From Molanna angustata (taxonomy: Eukaryota > Arthropoda > Insecta > Trichoptera > Molannidae), in assembly GCA_963576475.1 (NCBI GenBank), contig OY754978.1:20645155-20709154 (forward strand): a DNA stretch of 64,000 nucleotides, in the 5' to 3' direction. Shown here one piece after another: positions 19,660 through 29,945 of the stretch (the first letter of the stretch is position 1; each line of letters opens with the position of its first letter). Under the pieces are notes generated by a model. That model saw only the letters and a program-made list of their open reading frames with translations. It made no database searches and had not been told where the DNA came from. The translations under genes were made by a program, and so were the position numbers.

Positions 19660-20720
19660 TAGCAATGTGAGTTGATATTTTATAACAATTCTAATTAATT
19701 AGTTGTCATTTCGAATCGTTTGTTAATATAAATAAATCTTATTTAAATTGATCCAAATTAGAAAGTTTCATATTTCCATGAAATATTCTATATTTTTAAT
19801 AAACCTCGTCGATATCTGTTTCATTGTCCGTAAAATCTGGATCGCGATCATTTATTTTGATCACAGTTCGCGATCCAGATTGACTATGGTTGGATTGCCA
19901 TATAAAACATAGTCTCGATATTATAGTCCTCGTAGGACTAACTTCAAAAATTTAACGTGACAAAATCAAAATGTAGAATTAAAACACCTTATTTTACTTG
20001 GTTGAATACTTTTATTTGTTTTTTTTTTAATTCCATCAATTGAAAGAAACACCAAAGAGTTGACGAACTACGGAAATTAAGTCGTAATTTAACTAATTAT
20101 GAAGTATCCGTTGTTCTCAGTAGCAGCGTTCACTGATAAGAATATAATAAAAGTCCAGGACTAGGAGCTATATAACGGCTTGTTAATCAGAGTATAGTGT
20201 TTCCCGTCCTACGCCCAATGTAAGGAGACACAAATTAAAGAACAACTCGAGATGACGATGATTGTTGAAACATTCGTTTATGTTATTAATTCGGACTAGG
20301 TGTTTCCGGTCGCCGTATGAACTTTAATTCGACGCTATGTTACTTGTATGTACCTAGTTAGTCTTTGAAGAACTTTAACTCATTCCCTGAATTATTATCA
20401 TCGTTGCTCTAAAGATTAGACTATCGCGCCATAAATCGACCGGGTATATTGTGGCGTCAGACAATCTATGTAACTATACTCCGTTCACGTTTTGAGTTAA
20501 CAAAAGATAAACAAATCAAATAAAACAAGTACTAAAAACTGTCTGTGTTTGAAGTTAATTATTGACCAGTATTTACATAACGATATATAAAAATAATAGA
20601 TAAATTACTATTCTTTAAATTCTGTATATAAAAAGTAAGGCGCATACCTCACTTAACTCTTACCTCTCTTTAGTTGCACGCAAGATTTTGTAGCGTTCGG
20701 ACCTAGGTATTGTCGCTGTC
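19660..20720. other. AT-rich spacer with one hairpin
   Basis: No gene seen. A 14-bp perfect stem, AATCTGGATCGCGA (19834-19847) with its complement at 19868-19881 and a 20-base loop, is the only structure. Confidence 0.5.
19834..19881. repeat. 14-bp hairpin with a GC-rich base
   Basis: AATCTGGATCGCGA pairs perfectly with TCGCGATCCAGATT. CpG-bearing GATCGCGA is unusual in this AT-rich stretch. Confidence 0.85.
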
Positions 20721-20723
20721 AAA

Positions 20724-20810
20724 ATGCCATCTTGTATGATGAGAACATGTAAAAATTACACTTAAACTGTGAAGGAACGACCAGATAATATACCATTTTA
20801 TGCTGCATAT
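20724..20810 (+). pseudogene. Possible THAP zinc-finger N-terminus, broken
   Basis: An ATG opens MPSCMMRTCKNYT, then a TAA, then TVKERPDNIPFYA. The pattern M-P-S-C-x4-C-K-N followed about 15 residues later by an I.F aromatic stretch is the usual start of THAP domains, DNA-binding fingers found in host proteins and in P-element-like transposases. The later C-x2-H pair and AVPTIF-type end are not visible, and a stop interrupts it. It could be chance: the support is about 25 residues. Confidence 0.3.
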
Positions 20811-21147
20811 TTATTCGATAACTACAATATTTATATGGATATATCGATAGTTATTATTATTTTGAGTAAACGAGAGAGTAGTCATGTCATATTTGCTTGT
20901 AAGTAAACAGATGTATTATTGTTGTATTGACTTTTTTTTATAACTAAATATAAGTTCGGCTCTTTGTCGATTATTGTATGATCTCTTACTCACTTAATAT
21001 TTTCTGTCGTGTGTGCTCTTTCTTGGTGACATTGTAATAATTCGTTTAACTATACCATTTTTGTAGAGCATTTTGTTCGCATATAACGTGTCTATATATA
21101 AAATGTATTTACATATATTTTTTTTAATAATTTAATAATATCAATAT

Positions 21148-22010
21148 CATGGTAGTTTTATTCCAACTGTCGATTCGTTCAAGAGAATGAAATTCTATCG
21201 AAGGAAGTGGCAGTTTAAATCCAAGATGCGTGTACGAAGGAACATTTTGTATGGCGTAGTGGACTTTTTGCATGCTAAAAACACCAACATAGAGGCTTCG
21301 CAGCATATATGTTCCTTTACATGGATTTAATCAGAATTCGGAGTAGAACATTTTTTGTGAGTTTTGTGTGTCTGTGTGTGTGTGTCTGTGTATGTGTGTC
21401 TGTGTGTGTCTGTCCCCCCCCCCCTTATAACTTTTGATCCGCTCAGTTTACAGAGCCCAAAATTTCAGAATATATAAACAGTTATAGGCTTACAAAACTT
21501 AGCTGTGAGGCACCGGCTTAGAATAGTGCTTCCACTCTTTTCTATTACTGTTTTCGAGTGTCCCGTAAGAGCCGGGTAATCAAAAATACAACAGGCAACA
21601 ATAACATCTGACATAGTTCAGCAATGAGGTTCACCACCCATTCTGAATGTAGTGCCTTTTTAGGTGAGACGAGACTGGTGTGTGGGTATTCACATATGTG
21701 TTGTGCTCCCTTTTATAAGGAAATGCACACCCGCACACCTTTCGCTGGTTACCCCACATTGTGGGATATGCCGTGATGGTATGAATGAATGAATGAATGA
21801 AACTTACAAAACTTTTATACTCAGAATGGTGAATTTTGATGTTTGTTTGTGTGTCCGTCCGTCCCTTATAACTTTCGATCCGCTCTCAGAATTTTGAATT
21901 TTTGTTTCAGTCAGGGGTTATCAACTTTTGAATTTTTGGTTTATTTTTCCATATATCTCAGAAACCATAAAAGCTAGAACGCTAATTGGTACAAATATAG
22001 ACACAGACAA
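21148..22010 (-). repeat. Family A repeat, copy 3, interrupted by SINE4
   Basis: In reverse order it carries TCCAACTGTCGATTCGTTCA (21155-21174), TTTTGTATGGCGTAGTGGAC, TGCATGCTAAAAACACCAAC, ATATGTTCCTTTACATGGAT, AGAATTCGGAGTAGAACA and a TG run. These are the complement of 43230-43430. It resumes after SINE4 with TTTTATACTCAGAAT, GATAACCCC-like and CATATATCTCAGAAACCATA sequence matching 42850-42960. Confidence 0.8.
21501..21802 (+). mobile_element. SINE4, full length, 12-bp TSD
   Basis: CTTACAAAACTT is duplicated exactly at 21489-21500 and 21803-21814. The unit begins near TGAGGCACCGGCTTAGAATA, the same 5' start as the copies at 36913 and 57878. It carries CGTAAGAGCCGGGTAATC, GTTCACCACCCATTCTGAAT, GAGACGAGACTGGTGTGTGG and CACACCTTTCGCTGGTTACC. 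It ends with the stem-loop CCCCACATTGTGGG, CCGTGATGG and TGAATGAATGAATGA. No open frame and no clear pol III A/B boxes, so it may not be tRNA-headed. The shared 3' end points to LINE-A as its mobiliser. Confidence 0.85.
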
Positions 22011-22040
22011 AAGAATGGTGAATTTTGATGTTTGTCTACA

Positions 22041-22800
22041 TATATTAATTTAGTAAACGAAATCGGTTTAAGGGGGGGGGGACTGCTGCCAACGTACATA
22101 TTTTTCAATTTGATATACCATCATTATTTCTTATCAAATCGTTTTGAAAAAAATAATTAACATAGTTTGGATATTAGTTAACAAAAATATACCTTAACTT
22201 TTTGATAATGTTCTGTATATATTCTTGTAGAAAAATAATGGCATACCCCGATTTTCGACGTTTATCATATATTTTTAATAAACTATAAGGCGAAGAGTAA
22301 TATATTTTTTTTTAAATTAAAGAAGACAAAAATATCTAGAAAAATATGATGTGGCGTTGCATTAATGCTTCAGGTTTAGTAAATAAACCTAAAAAACATT
22401 TATTTTCCATTCAGCGCCATTGCGTAATAAAAGTTTTTTTGGGTTTATGTACTTAACCTGATGCGTTAATGCAACGTCATATCATATTTTTCCAGGTGTT
22501 TTGTTCTTCTTTAATTTATAAAAAAAATATTGCTCTATACCTTATATTTTTTTTAGAAATTTAAGATAAATGTCTAAAATCGGGGTATGCTTATTATTTT
22601 CCTACAAGAATATATACAGAACATAATCAAAAAGTTAAGGTATATTTCTCTTTATTAATATCCAAACTAACTAGGTTGTTTTTTCCAAAATGATTCGTTT
22701 AGTAATAATGATGGTATATCAAATTGAAAAAAATATGTACGATGGCAGCAGTCACCCTCTTAAGCAAGATTCGAACTTCTGGACCAGTAAATCGTCTTCT
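22041..22800 (-). mobile_element. SINE2 copy split by the foldback element
   Basis: TAAACGAAATCGGT (to 22067) on the left and GCAAGATTCGAACTTCTGG (from 22763) on the right are the two halves of SINE2 seen intact in reverse at 54640-54670 (GAACGAAATCGGTCGAGGCA, GGATTCGAAC). The join lies exactly at the foldback element. Confidence 0.7.
22072..22759. mobile_element. Foldback DNA element with about 330-bp arms
   Basis: Left arm 22072 to about 22404 and right arm about 22425 to 22759 are inverted copies (for example GACTGCTGCCAACGTACATA against TATGTACGATGGCAGCAGTC, and CAATTTGATATACCATCATT against AATGATGGTATATCAAATTG). Only about 20 bases (CATTCAGCGCCATTGCG) are left between them. TTAA flanks both sides (22068-22071, 22760-22763), within TTAAG on each side. 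A TTAA target is characteristic of piggyBac-type elements, but the termini are G-runs rather than the usual CCC, so the superfamily is uncertain. There is no ORF. Confidence 0.8.
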
Positions 22801-23377
22801 TTTCAAATTCAATTGTTCTTTTGTTATCTCGTTTACAATAAATTATGTAGTCTAATTACCTAATTCGCTTAAAAAATATTTATGCATTCATGTAAACATA
22901 TACAATCAACGTTTAGTTGTATTTAGTATAGCAACCATTGATATCATACATACCTACTATCTTCTAACTCGTAAACCGCAGAGATAGATCTCTTAATGGT
23001 TTACAATCCAAAGAAATATTAAATTTAGTTACAACATGCCGCATTTTACCTACGTCTTTATATCTGTAATAAATTGAACAAATGAAGCGTATCTTATTTG
23101 CGGATGTTTTATTAAGTTAAACAGTGCTCTCAATAATTGTTATATACCTGTTATGAAGACTGCTTTTTAAGATGAAGTATCCATTTTTTTGCAATATTGA
23201 CATAAAACAGATTTCAAGTTACTTTTATTGTTGTATTTGTAATGGTAAATATATATTTTTTTGTTTAAGGCAGCCAATCATTTGAGAAGAATAATTACAA
23301 TAAATCTTTTGAAGTTAACAAAATATTTCAACACAAGGGATCAGTCAGACTCAGTTATTTAAATTATCAGACTCATG
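22801..23377. other. AT-rich spacer
   Basis: Nothing recognised on either strand. Confidence 0.45.
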
Positions 23378-23930
23378 GACTGCGTTCAGATAGAATACTG
23401 TACGTCGAGTGTAGGATGTACCTGAAGTTGCAGATTATAGCGTTTTTCACGCCAATTTCACTGAAAGCTTTCGAGCGGCGTTTCAATCTGAACGCAACAT
23501 CGGGTGTTTTCAATATCAAATGTCATTTATTATACATGTGTCTTTTTATGTTATATTTTCATCTTAAAACACTAATTAGATAGTTTAGTAAATAATGACC
23601 ATTTAATGGAAACTTTTGAATAAATTTTTTGCTAAATTAACCTCTTTGTGAGTGCATATTCTTCATATTTAATGTCAACTGAGACAATAGACACCACAGA
23701 TACAAATATAAGTCATCTTAATACAGATAAAATAGAAGTCAACAGATACTAAAACTGTCAGAGCATTTTTCACCCGATAATAATACAAAGTATTTGGAGC
23801 GTACACTCGACGTTCAATCTGAACGCGACAGTGTCTTTACAGCGTGTGTTTCCGGTCATTCTGAATGGTTTAGAGCGTCACTAAGTGCACTCGGTGTTCA
23901 TTGTGAACGCACTCCTGAACACTGTATTTT
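23378..23930. mobile_element. Candidate non-autonomous DNA element with GCGTTCA inverted motifs
   Basis: The left end GGACTGCGTTCAGATAGAA then GTACGTCGAGTGTA is matched in reverse on the right by TACACTCGACGTTCAATCTG (23800-23820). The outermost GTTCATTGTGAACGCACTCC (23900-23919) again matches it in reverse. TTTCAATCTGAACGCAAC occurs a third time near 23486. Such clustered subterminal motifs are typical of cut-and-paste elements. No target duplication was identified. Confidence 0.45.
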
Positions 23931-24648
23931 AGCCTTATTTTTCACAGCTTTTGATACACTGTTTTTTGTGTGACTTTTGTATAAGAATCGACATAATGTG
24001 GGTGGCTGTTTGATTGATATTTGAATTAGTATCGGTTAGTTGCTCGAGAAGTAATACAAAATAAGTTCATAATTGTTGGTTCATAAGCATTCAGGATTGC
24101 TTTATTGTGTACGGCCATATTATATTCCTAGTTAATCACTTAGCGCAAAAGTAATGTTATTCTGTCGATTGGATAATTGCGACGGTTGTCGGATAGTATA
24201 TTGTCGCCACATTATATATTTTCTTAGCAATGGATTTATAAAATAATTCATTATAACACACCGACAATTTGAAATCCATAATGGTCTGGGAATAATAAAA
24301 AAATACCATAATACAAAAGTGCCGCAACGCTTCAAACGTTGCTTGTTACTAAAACTAAAGTCATTTACTAAATTACATTTGATTGCCATGAAGGGTATAT
24401 TAGTTCGACTAGACAAGTTATTACAGCCACTTAAACACATTGTATTATTGCACTTGGTATTAACATTTTAGAGGGAATAATAAAAAGTAAAATTTTATTA
24501 GTTTTTTTTAAGTTGCAGCCAAATAATTACTATTCCAACTTTTATCACACAATACTAATTGGTCATTGTATACAATAATAAAATACTGCAGTTTACAAAT
24601 CACATTTTCAGGAAAAAAGGAAACAATTAGTTGAATAAATTTGAATCT
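23931..24648. other. AT-rich spacer
   Basis: Nothing recognised; the minus-strand frame at 24132-24440 has no family resemblance. Confidence 0.4.
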
Positions 24649-24737
24649 TTATTTATTTGAAAATAATGTAGAGGAGCTGTTTTTCACCGCCCGAGACAGG
24701 GAGGCTTCTTCCACATGATCATCAACGTAAACAGGAT
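24649..24737 (-). CDS. Candidate terminal exon of an unidentified host gene
   Basis: On the minus strand a pyrimidine-rich acceptor (CTTCTGTGTGTGTTGTTTCAG) precedes an open stretch reading PVYVDDHVEEASLSRAVKNS then SSTLFSNK and a TAA at 24649-24651. An AATAAA polyadenylation signal overlaps the stop (CAAATAAATAAAG). The exon would start with two bases completing a split codon. The coding stretch is only 29 codons, matches no family I know, and upstream exons were not found to the right, where a LINE remnant lies. A chance arrangement is quite possible. Confidence 0.3.
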
Positions 24738-24879
24738 CTGAAACAACACACACAGAAGATTTATTAAAAAAAATACACGCATTTATTTGCATTTCAAAGG
24801 TACATTCAGAATTGACTGTTATATTGACTGTCTATCTGTATAATCTAGAAGATCTCTATATTATCAAATTTCTTCCTGA

Positions 24880-25060
24880 TGGTGCATTATTTTGACACAG
24901 GTTCTCGAATATATAAACATAGCGTAGAGTCACGTCTTGCAATGGTTGGCACCAATGCAGTTCTTTGACGTGAGGATTTCTTTGGCAACTTATATCAGCT
25001 TCATGGATCAGTTGCCGAGCTGCGCTAAACACCATTTGCTATATTTTAAGCTAATACTTG
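24880..25060 (-). pseudogene. LINE ORF2 C-terminal remnant
   Basis: Minus strand reads LQMVFSAARQLIHEADISCQ then RNPHVKELHWCQPLQDVTLR. This follows the Q..N.AAR.I.....DHV.PLLKELHWLPV pattern found after the polymerase in several LINE clades (CR1/jockey-like). Flanking frames are broken. Confidence 0.5.
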
Positions 25061-25099
25061 GACAAACCACAATATTGTATTACTATCCAAGCCATAGGT

Positions 25100-25580
25100 A
25101 CACAACTTATCAAGCTGAGCCTTAAAGACCAACAAACATTTTATTTATTCTACTTTTTCTAAACACTTCAACTAGTACACTGTTAGTCAAATAGATGTGT
25201 TATGTATGTGCCAGATTTTGTCAGTTTCATTTGTTATTGACTTATTTTTTACATGAACAATAAAGTTATGAAAAAAGGGTTTTTTGTCACAAAGCATCTC
25301 TTCCAACCAATCCAAGAAACGTGAAACTAAACTAATTCAATAAAAACATAGGTAATAAATATTTATCTATTAAATAATTAAATAAAAACAGAGAGACAAC
25401 GAAAAAAACACAATTATTATGTTACACAAATTATATTTTTGTACATGAATTACATATTATTACGTACTCTTCGAACAGTCTTTGATGTTCGCATGCGTGC
25501 TAAAATTTTGAGGAAATGTGTTAAATTATAAATACCTTACCTCGACAGCGGTGAAATCATTTGTGAAACTATACCTACTA
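25100..25580. other. AT-rich spacer
   Basis: No feature recognised. Confidence 0.4.
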
Positions 25581-25586
25581 AATGCT

Positions 25587-25690
25587 TTTGGAAGAAGGAT
25601 GCTCTGAGGAAGATCTATCTCAAATGAAAATGCAATTATGGCTGCAAATTACTGAAGGGACATAACAAAGGTAGATGATTTTGGACACGG
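25587..25690 (+). mobile_element. LINE-B 3' end remnant
   Basis: GAAGGATGCTCTGAGGAAGA then AATTATGGCTGCAAATTACT, GAGGGACA and TTGGACACGG match the end of the minus-strand element at 34890-35130 almost word for word (GAGGGTGCTCTGAAGAGGAT, AATTATGGCTGCAAATTACT, TTGGACACGG). Only about 100 bp are present. Confidence 0.7.
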
Positions 25691-27449
25691 CAAGTAAGTA
25701 TATTTGCGAAGCTATATTATTTAATTGTTGAATCAAAGTTTATTATGACCACGAAACGTTCATTGTTAACACGTAAAGATTATTACTCGGTAGGGTGGCC
25801 ATTTTTATTAAATAGTTTACATCGAACGTATAATTACGCAACGCTCAATTGAGGCGTTTAGAAAATTGAATAATGTAATATCAAACGTGACCAGACTAAA
25901 TTGATACATTAAGAATCAAAATAATAACGTTCATTTATGAATGTGTACATTGGTAATACCAGGTCGTATCCACCGAATGTTATACTTAATGATATCGCAC
26001 TTGTATCATTAGTATGTATCATGATACGGGATAATCAAAATGGAATAGGTATATTTTACTATTGAAATAAACGAAATAAGTAGCGGGTAATTATTTTGCG
26101 ACTGAATACTTTTTTAACAGTATCTTACTCTTACAAATAAAATCTAAAAGGAATTTATATTCACATTGTAATGGTGTCGTCCGAGGCATGCTTTCAGGTT
26201 AAACGCATGAATTTAGAATTGATATTGTTGATTAAGGTGAATCATTATTCAGACGATGCATAACAGGGTAATGTATATAATTAAATAAAAAGAAAGTGAA
26301 CATCATAATTCATTCATAATTTTTGAAAATACTTCAAAAGATATTTATATAAGCCTGTGATAGTCGATGTTATAGATTTTGTTAATTATGTCTATTTCAA
26401 TTTACTTTGTAATATCTACTCAGGAGAAGATATTTATCTTAAATAATTCTAGACTTAAATTTTTCATTTTCATAAATTGTATTTATCAACCGGATTCGGC
26501 GGAAACTTTTCGCTTATACTTATAAAGTTACGTACTTACAAAAGAGTTGTACGAAAATTTCATTCAACAATTATTATTATATGGGACAAGACGAATAATA
26601 ATTTTCTGAAAAGCCCTTTTGCTGAACTCGCCCGGTACCGATTCAAAGACTTTAATATTTAGTAAGAATCCAATTGATAAAAACTTGATTCTCTTTGGCT
26701 GTGGAGTCATCCGAGCGAAAAATGAACTGGTAATTTCATTTTCCGTGAAACAATTATCATTTTATAGTCGGTCTTACGTTTATACAGTACTCCGCCATGC
26801 GGCAGCGGCACATTAGCGTGGATGAAAGCCAGAGATTTGAAATAATTCTGAAAGTTTTTCATTAAGACTACTATAATAGTATGTGAACATATACTCGAAC
26901 AATGGTTGAGCTCAGTTAATAAATAATGGACGGTATGAACCGACACCGACATTGAATATTTTTTCCCATTCACCAAATACTCTGGTTTCTGAATTTAATG
27001 AAAATAATGTTTTTGCTAGCGAATCTAGTCAGTGTTCATAATTGAATAAATAGAATTACTCGGTGACTAGACCAGCAACAGAGATATTGCAATGTTCCAA
27101 AAATAAAATAACCAGATTGTAATTCTTAGAGAAATTCGAAATAAAAAAGAACATATTTGGTCAAAGACAGATTTTTTTTATTCTGTTCTTGGGCCTTTTT
27201 AGTCATTCGAATCTCATCATCTGGAAATATGTGATAGAACTGCTTAAATATTAAAGCAATGTTGCATTGCTTGCAGACACGGAACAGAATTTAATGAGGC
27301 CTTGAGAAAGATGGGAAATATTTTGGTCTCCAAATATAATATGAAGAAAGATAAACGAGTGCATGTTTGCTGGAAGAGAATAGGTGACTACAAATATTGT
27401 TCTGGGTGACATCACGATAAAGAAAGTCAAAGAATTTGTATATTTATGA
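25691..27449. other. AT-rich unique sequence
   Basis: 1.7 kb without a recognisable gene, repeat family or RNA. Short frames at 26477-26816 and 26707-26976 look random. Confidence 0.45.
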
Positions 27450-27538
27450 AATTGCCTAATGGCAATAAGCCCGCCAGTGTACAATTATATTTGTTTATAT
27501 TATGTACAAGAAGATGTATAAATAAATAAATAAATATA
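27450..27538 (+). mobile_element. LINE 3' end with AAAT tail
   Basis: GGCAATAAGCCCGCCAGTGT, TATTATGTACAAGAAGATG and a TAAATAAATAAATAAA tail. Related to 6590-6662. Confidence 0.45.
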
Positions 27539-27834
27539 TCAGGGCAGCAGAATATCTCAAGATGGCTGCTCAAAGGCATAAGTAGAGTTCAACAGAAGAA
27601 ATCTTTGATATTTGAATCACCAATCCAAGGGTTGACCTAAAGAAGAACTCACTTAACTATGTAGAATGTAAATTTATCGACTGATCGCAGTTACGACGAA
27701 AAGAAAGGGGAGAGTTTGAAATATGCAAAACGAATAACGTTCAAGAATTATTTTCATTTATAATTTCTTTTATTTTCTCTTAATTGCGATGACATCACTT
27801 CATAACATAAATTGTTTCGTAGTCTGATAGAAGT

Positions 27835-28026
27835 CCTGGGGGGCAAGTCTGGTTCGACCGGTGAAATCAAAACCCCAATGATTACCCATATCATGGATAT
27901 AATTATCGTTTGGAGTTCTATGACATCTAAAGATATTGTAGAACTCCATATAATAATATTATATCCATGATATGGGTAAACAAGGAGGGTTTTCATTTCG
28001 ACGGTCAACCAGACTTACCCCCCTGG
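27835..28026. mobile_element. Palindromic MITE, copy 1
   Basis: A 192-bp near-palindrome. CCTGGGGGGCAAGTCTGGTT on the left is the inverse of AACCAGACTTACCCCCCTGG on the right. Inside, ACCCATATCATGGATATAAT and ATTATATCCATGATATGGGT pair. Two further copies are at 47308-47493 and 50163-50335. No target duplication could be fixed. Confidence 0.8.
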
Positions 28027-28189
28027 ATTATATAATCAAAATCAGACTTTAATAATTTTAATGCAACGAATAAACATACATATACCTAAATATTTTGTTT
28101 TGTTGAATATTTGATATTTGTATAATTTTATTACATAAAGTATAGGTACCTACTGGCACTAAGTATACTATGTAATAAAAAAAATATTT

Positions 28190-28560
28190 TTTTATCTTTA
28201 TAGCGCCGTTTAATGATTCATTCCAAATGCGCTGATAGTTCAGTTTTGTTTTGCTATACGAAACAAAGCTGTTTTCAGTGCATTGCTCTGTGCTCTTACT
28301 TTGAGCACTGCGGGCATCTAGAGGCAGTTCATTCCACTTTATAGGACCACTCATACCAAAGCATCGGTCATAGTCAATCGCTTTGTCAAACTCCTTTAGG
28401 GAGTTGTTACTTTGTGATCCAGATGATCTGAGTGCGAGATGCCTCCCAGAGAGCTAATTTCTCTGACGCAGCTCTTGAATATATTTTGGTGAAAGGTTGT
28501 TCAAAGTATTAAACATCGCCAAACAAATTTTGTAATCAACTCGCTCTGGACACTTCAACT
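28190..28560 (-). pseudogene. LINE ORF2 C-terminal remnant
   Basis: One minus-strand frame gives RVDYKICLAMFNTLNNLSPK then YIQELRQRN, a stop, SGRHLALRSSGSQ, CFGMSGPIKWNELPLDARSA and QSKST. This is the carboxy end of a CR1/jockey-type ORF2 (R.DYKI.L..F..LN.L.P.Y..EL, then G...WN.LP...R). A shorter related fragment lies at 29382-29490 on the same strand. Confidence 0.65.
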
Positions 28561-29381
28561 AGTGTAATTCGTTTAGTAGTAGAGTAACGTGACATTGTTT
28601 TATCGCACCAACAATAAGCCTTGCATGCTTTCAATGTGTTTTTGTTTAATTCTTGGGTGTGGACTTCGAGGAATGTTTTACGGCTGTCTTCGTTGAAAAA
28701 ATCTTTGATTTTCTGATGTAGTATAGCTATTCCACTTATACACACATCTAATAAATGTATATGCGAGTGTATTGTCTTACAAATCCCAAAAGGGATTCGC
28801 TGTGACATCTTTACAAACGCATTTGTGCGTATAATTATCCAATCAAGGCCATTTAGCTCAGCTCGGTATGGCCAATCTGAGAATATAAAACCAATTGATG
28901 CTTTTCATGGTGGCATTGCTTTCGTTGCGCGATGTTCGACTGAAAGACAATTCGTTTTAGATACTTTTGGGTACATAGGTACGTTGAAATGTATAATAAT
29001 ATGTATTTTTATCTCAAAAATATTTTTCCACCTACACGACGATAGGATAACAAGCCTCAAGTGATGTTTTAATGGCATTTTTATACAAGGAGTTTTGTGT
29101 ATTTCATATTCTAATGGCCAATTCATTGCCAATATAATACTGAGACTCGATATATACAATAATATATTTTTTTATGTTTTCAGCATTTGGCTCGTTATTT
29201 CACTAATGATGCCATAGACTTGTGATATTCTGAATCGGTTGTTATATCCCGTCTATAGGCTTTGTGTATTAACAATGAACATTTTCTTGCATCATGAAGA
29301 AATAGCAAATTTGCTGCCAAATGACATGATTCTTTTTTTAAATTCGATAATCTGGTAATCATATAAATAATTTATATAGCG
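28561..29381. other. Spacer, nothing certain
   Basis: Frames on both strands at 28536-29159 show no family motif. Confidence 0.4.
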
Positions 29382-29490
29382 CGGTTTAATAATTCAGGGT
29401 CATTCCAAGGACGCTTATATTCCGTCTCATGTTGCTCTACGAAACAAAACTGTTTACAGTTCTTTATAGAAAGTGCTCTTTACTTGATAA
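29382..29490 (-). mobile_element. LINE remnant related to 28190-28560
   Basis: GCGGTTTAATAATTCAGGGT, CTCTACGAAACAAAACTGTT and TACAGTTCTTTATAGAAAGT parallel 28202-28295 (GCGCCGTTTAATGATTC, CTATACGAAACAAAGCTGTT). Confidence 0.5.
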
Positions 29491-29688
29491 TCCTTAGAGT
29501 AATATCATTATAATTAGGATAACATGGAAAAAATTAATAAAAGGAAAATTATATGAGCTCTTATGACTCCATATATAATTTTATAATATATAAAAGTATT
29601 CGCTTTTCAAACTAGGTATGTTAATTTTTTTTTTTGGTTTTTCTCAATTAGGAATTCCAAATCTAAATAATCAGATACTTTATAATTC

Positions 29689-29945
29689 GCTACTCCCACC
29701 ACCACCCGCTCTGCCTATGGGGACTGTAATCGGCCCCTTCACAGAACGCTAAGTGAACGACAAAAAAAAATGCATAGCACGAAAAGTAGCTCATGGAGCC
29801 CTCTAGATTAGCAATCTCGGCACCATAGTGCAAAAAGAAACAATCAACGAGTGCGAAAATTCACACCCGTGGACTGTCTATGACCTCAGATCCCCCTACA
29901 TGCAGACCATCAGAGAAGTGACCAAGATCTCTGGAAATAATTAAT
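29689..29945 (-). other. 3' UTR of the R1-clade LINE
   Basis: Contains GGGGCCGATTACAGTCCCCA and the terminal GGTGGTGGG motif, both conserved in the truncated copy at 14482-14627. This part is presumably recognised by the element's reverse transcriptase. There is no poly(A) tail, as in many R1-clade elements. Confidence 0.75.
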
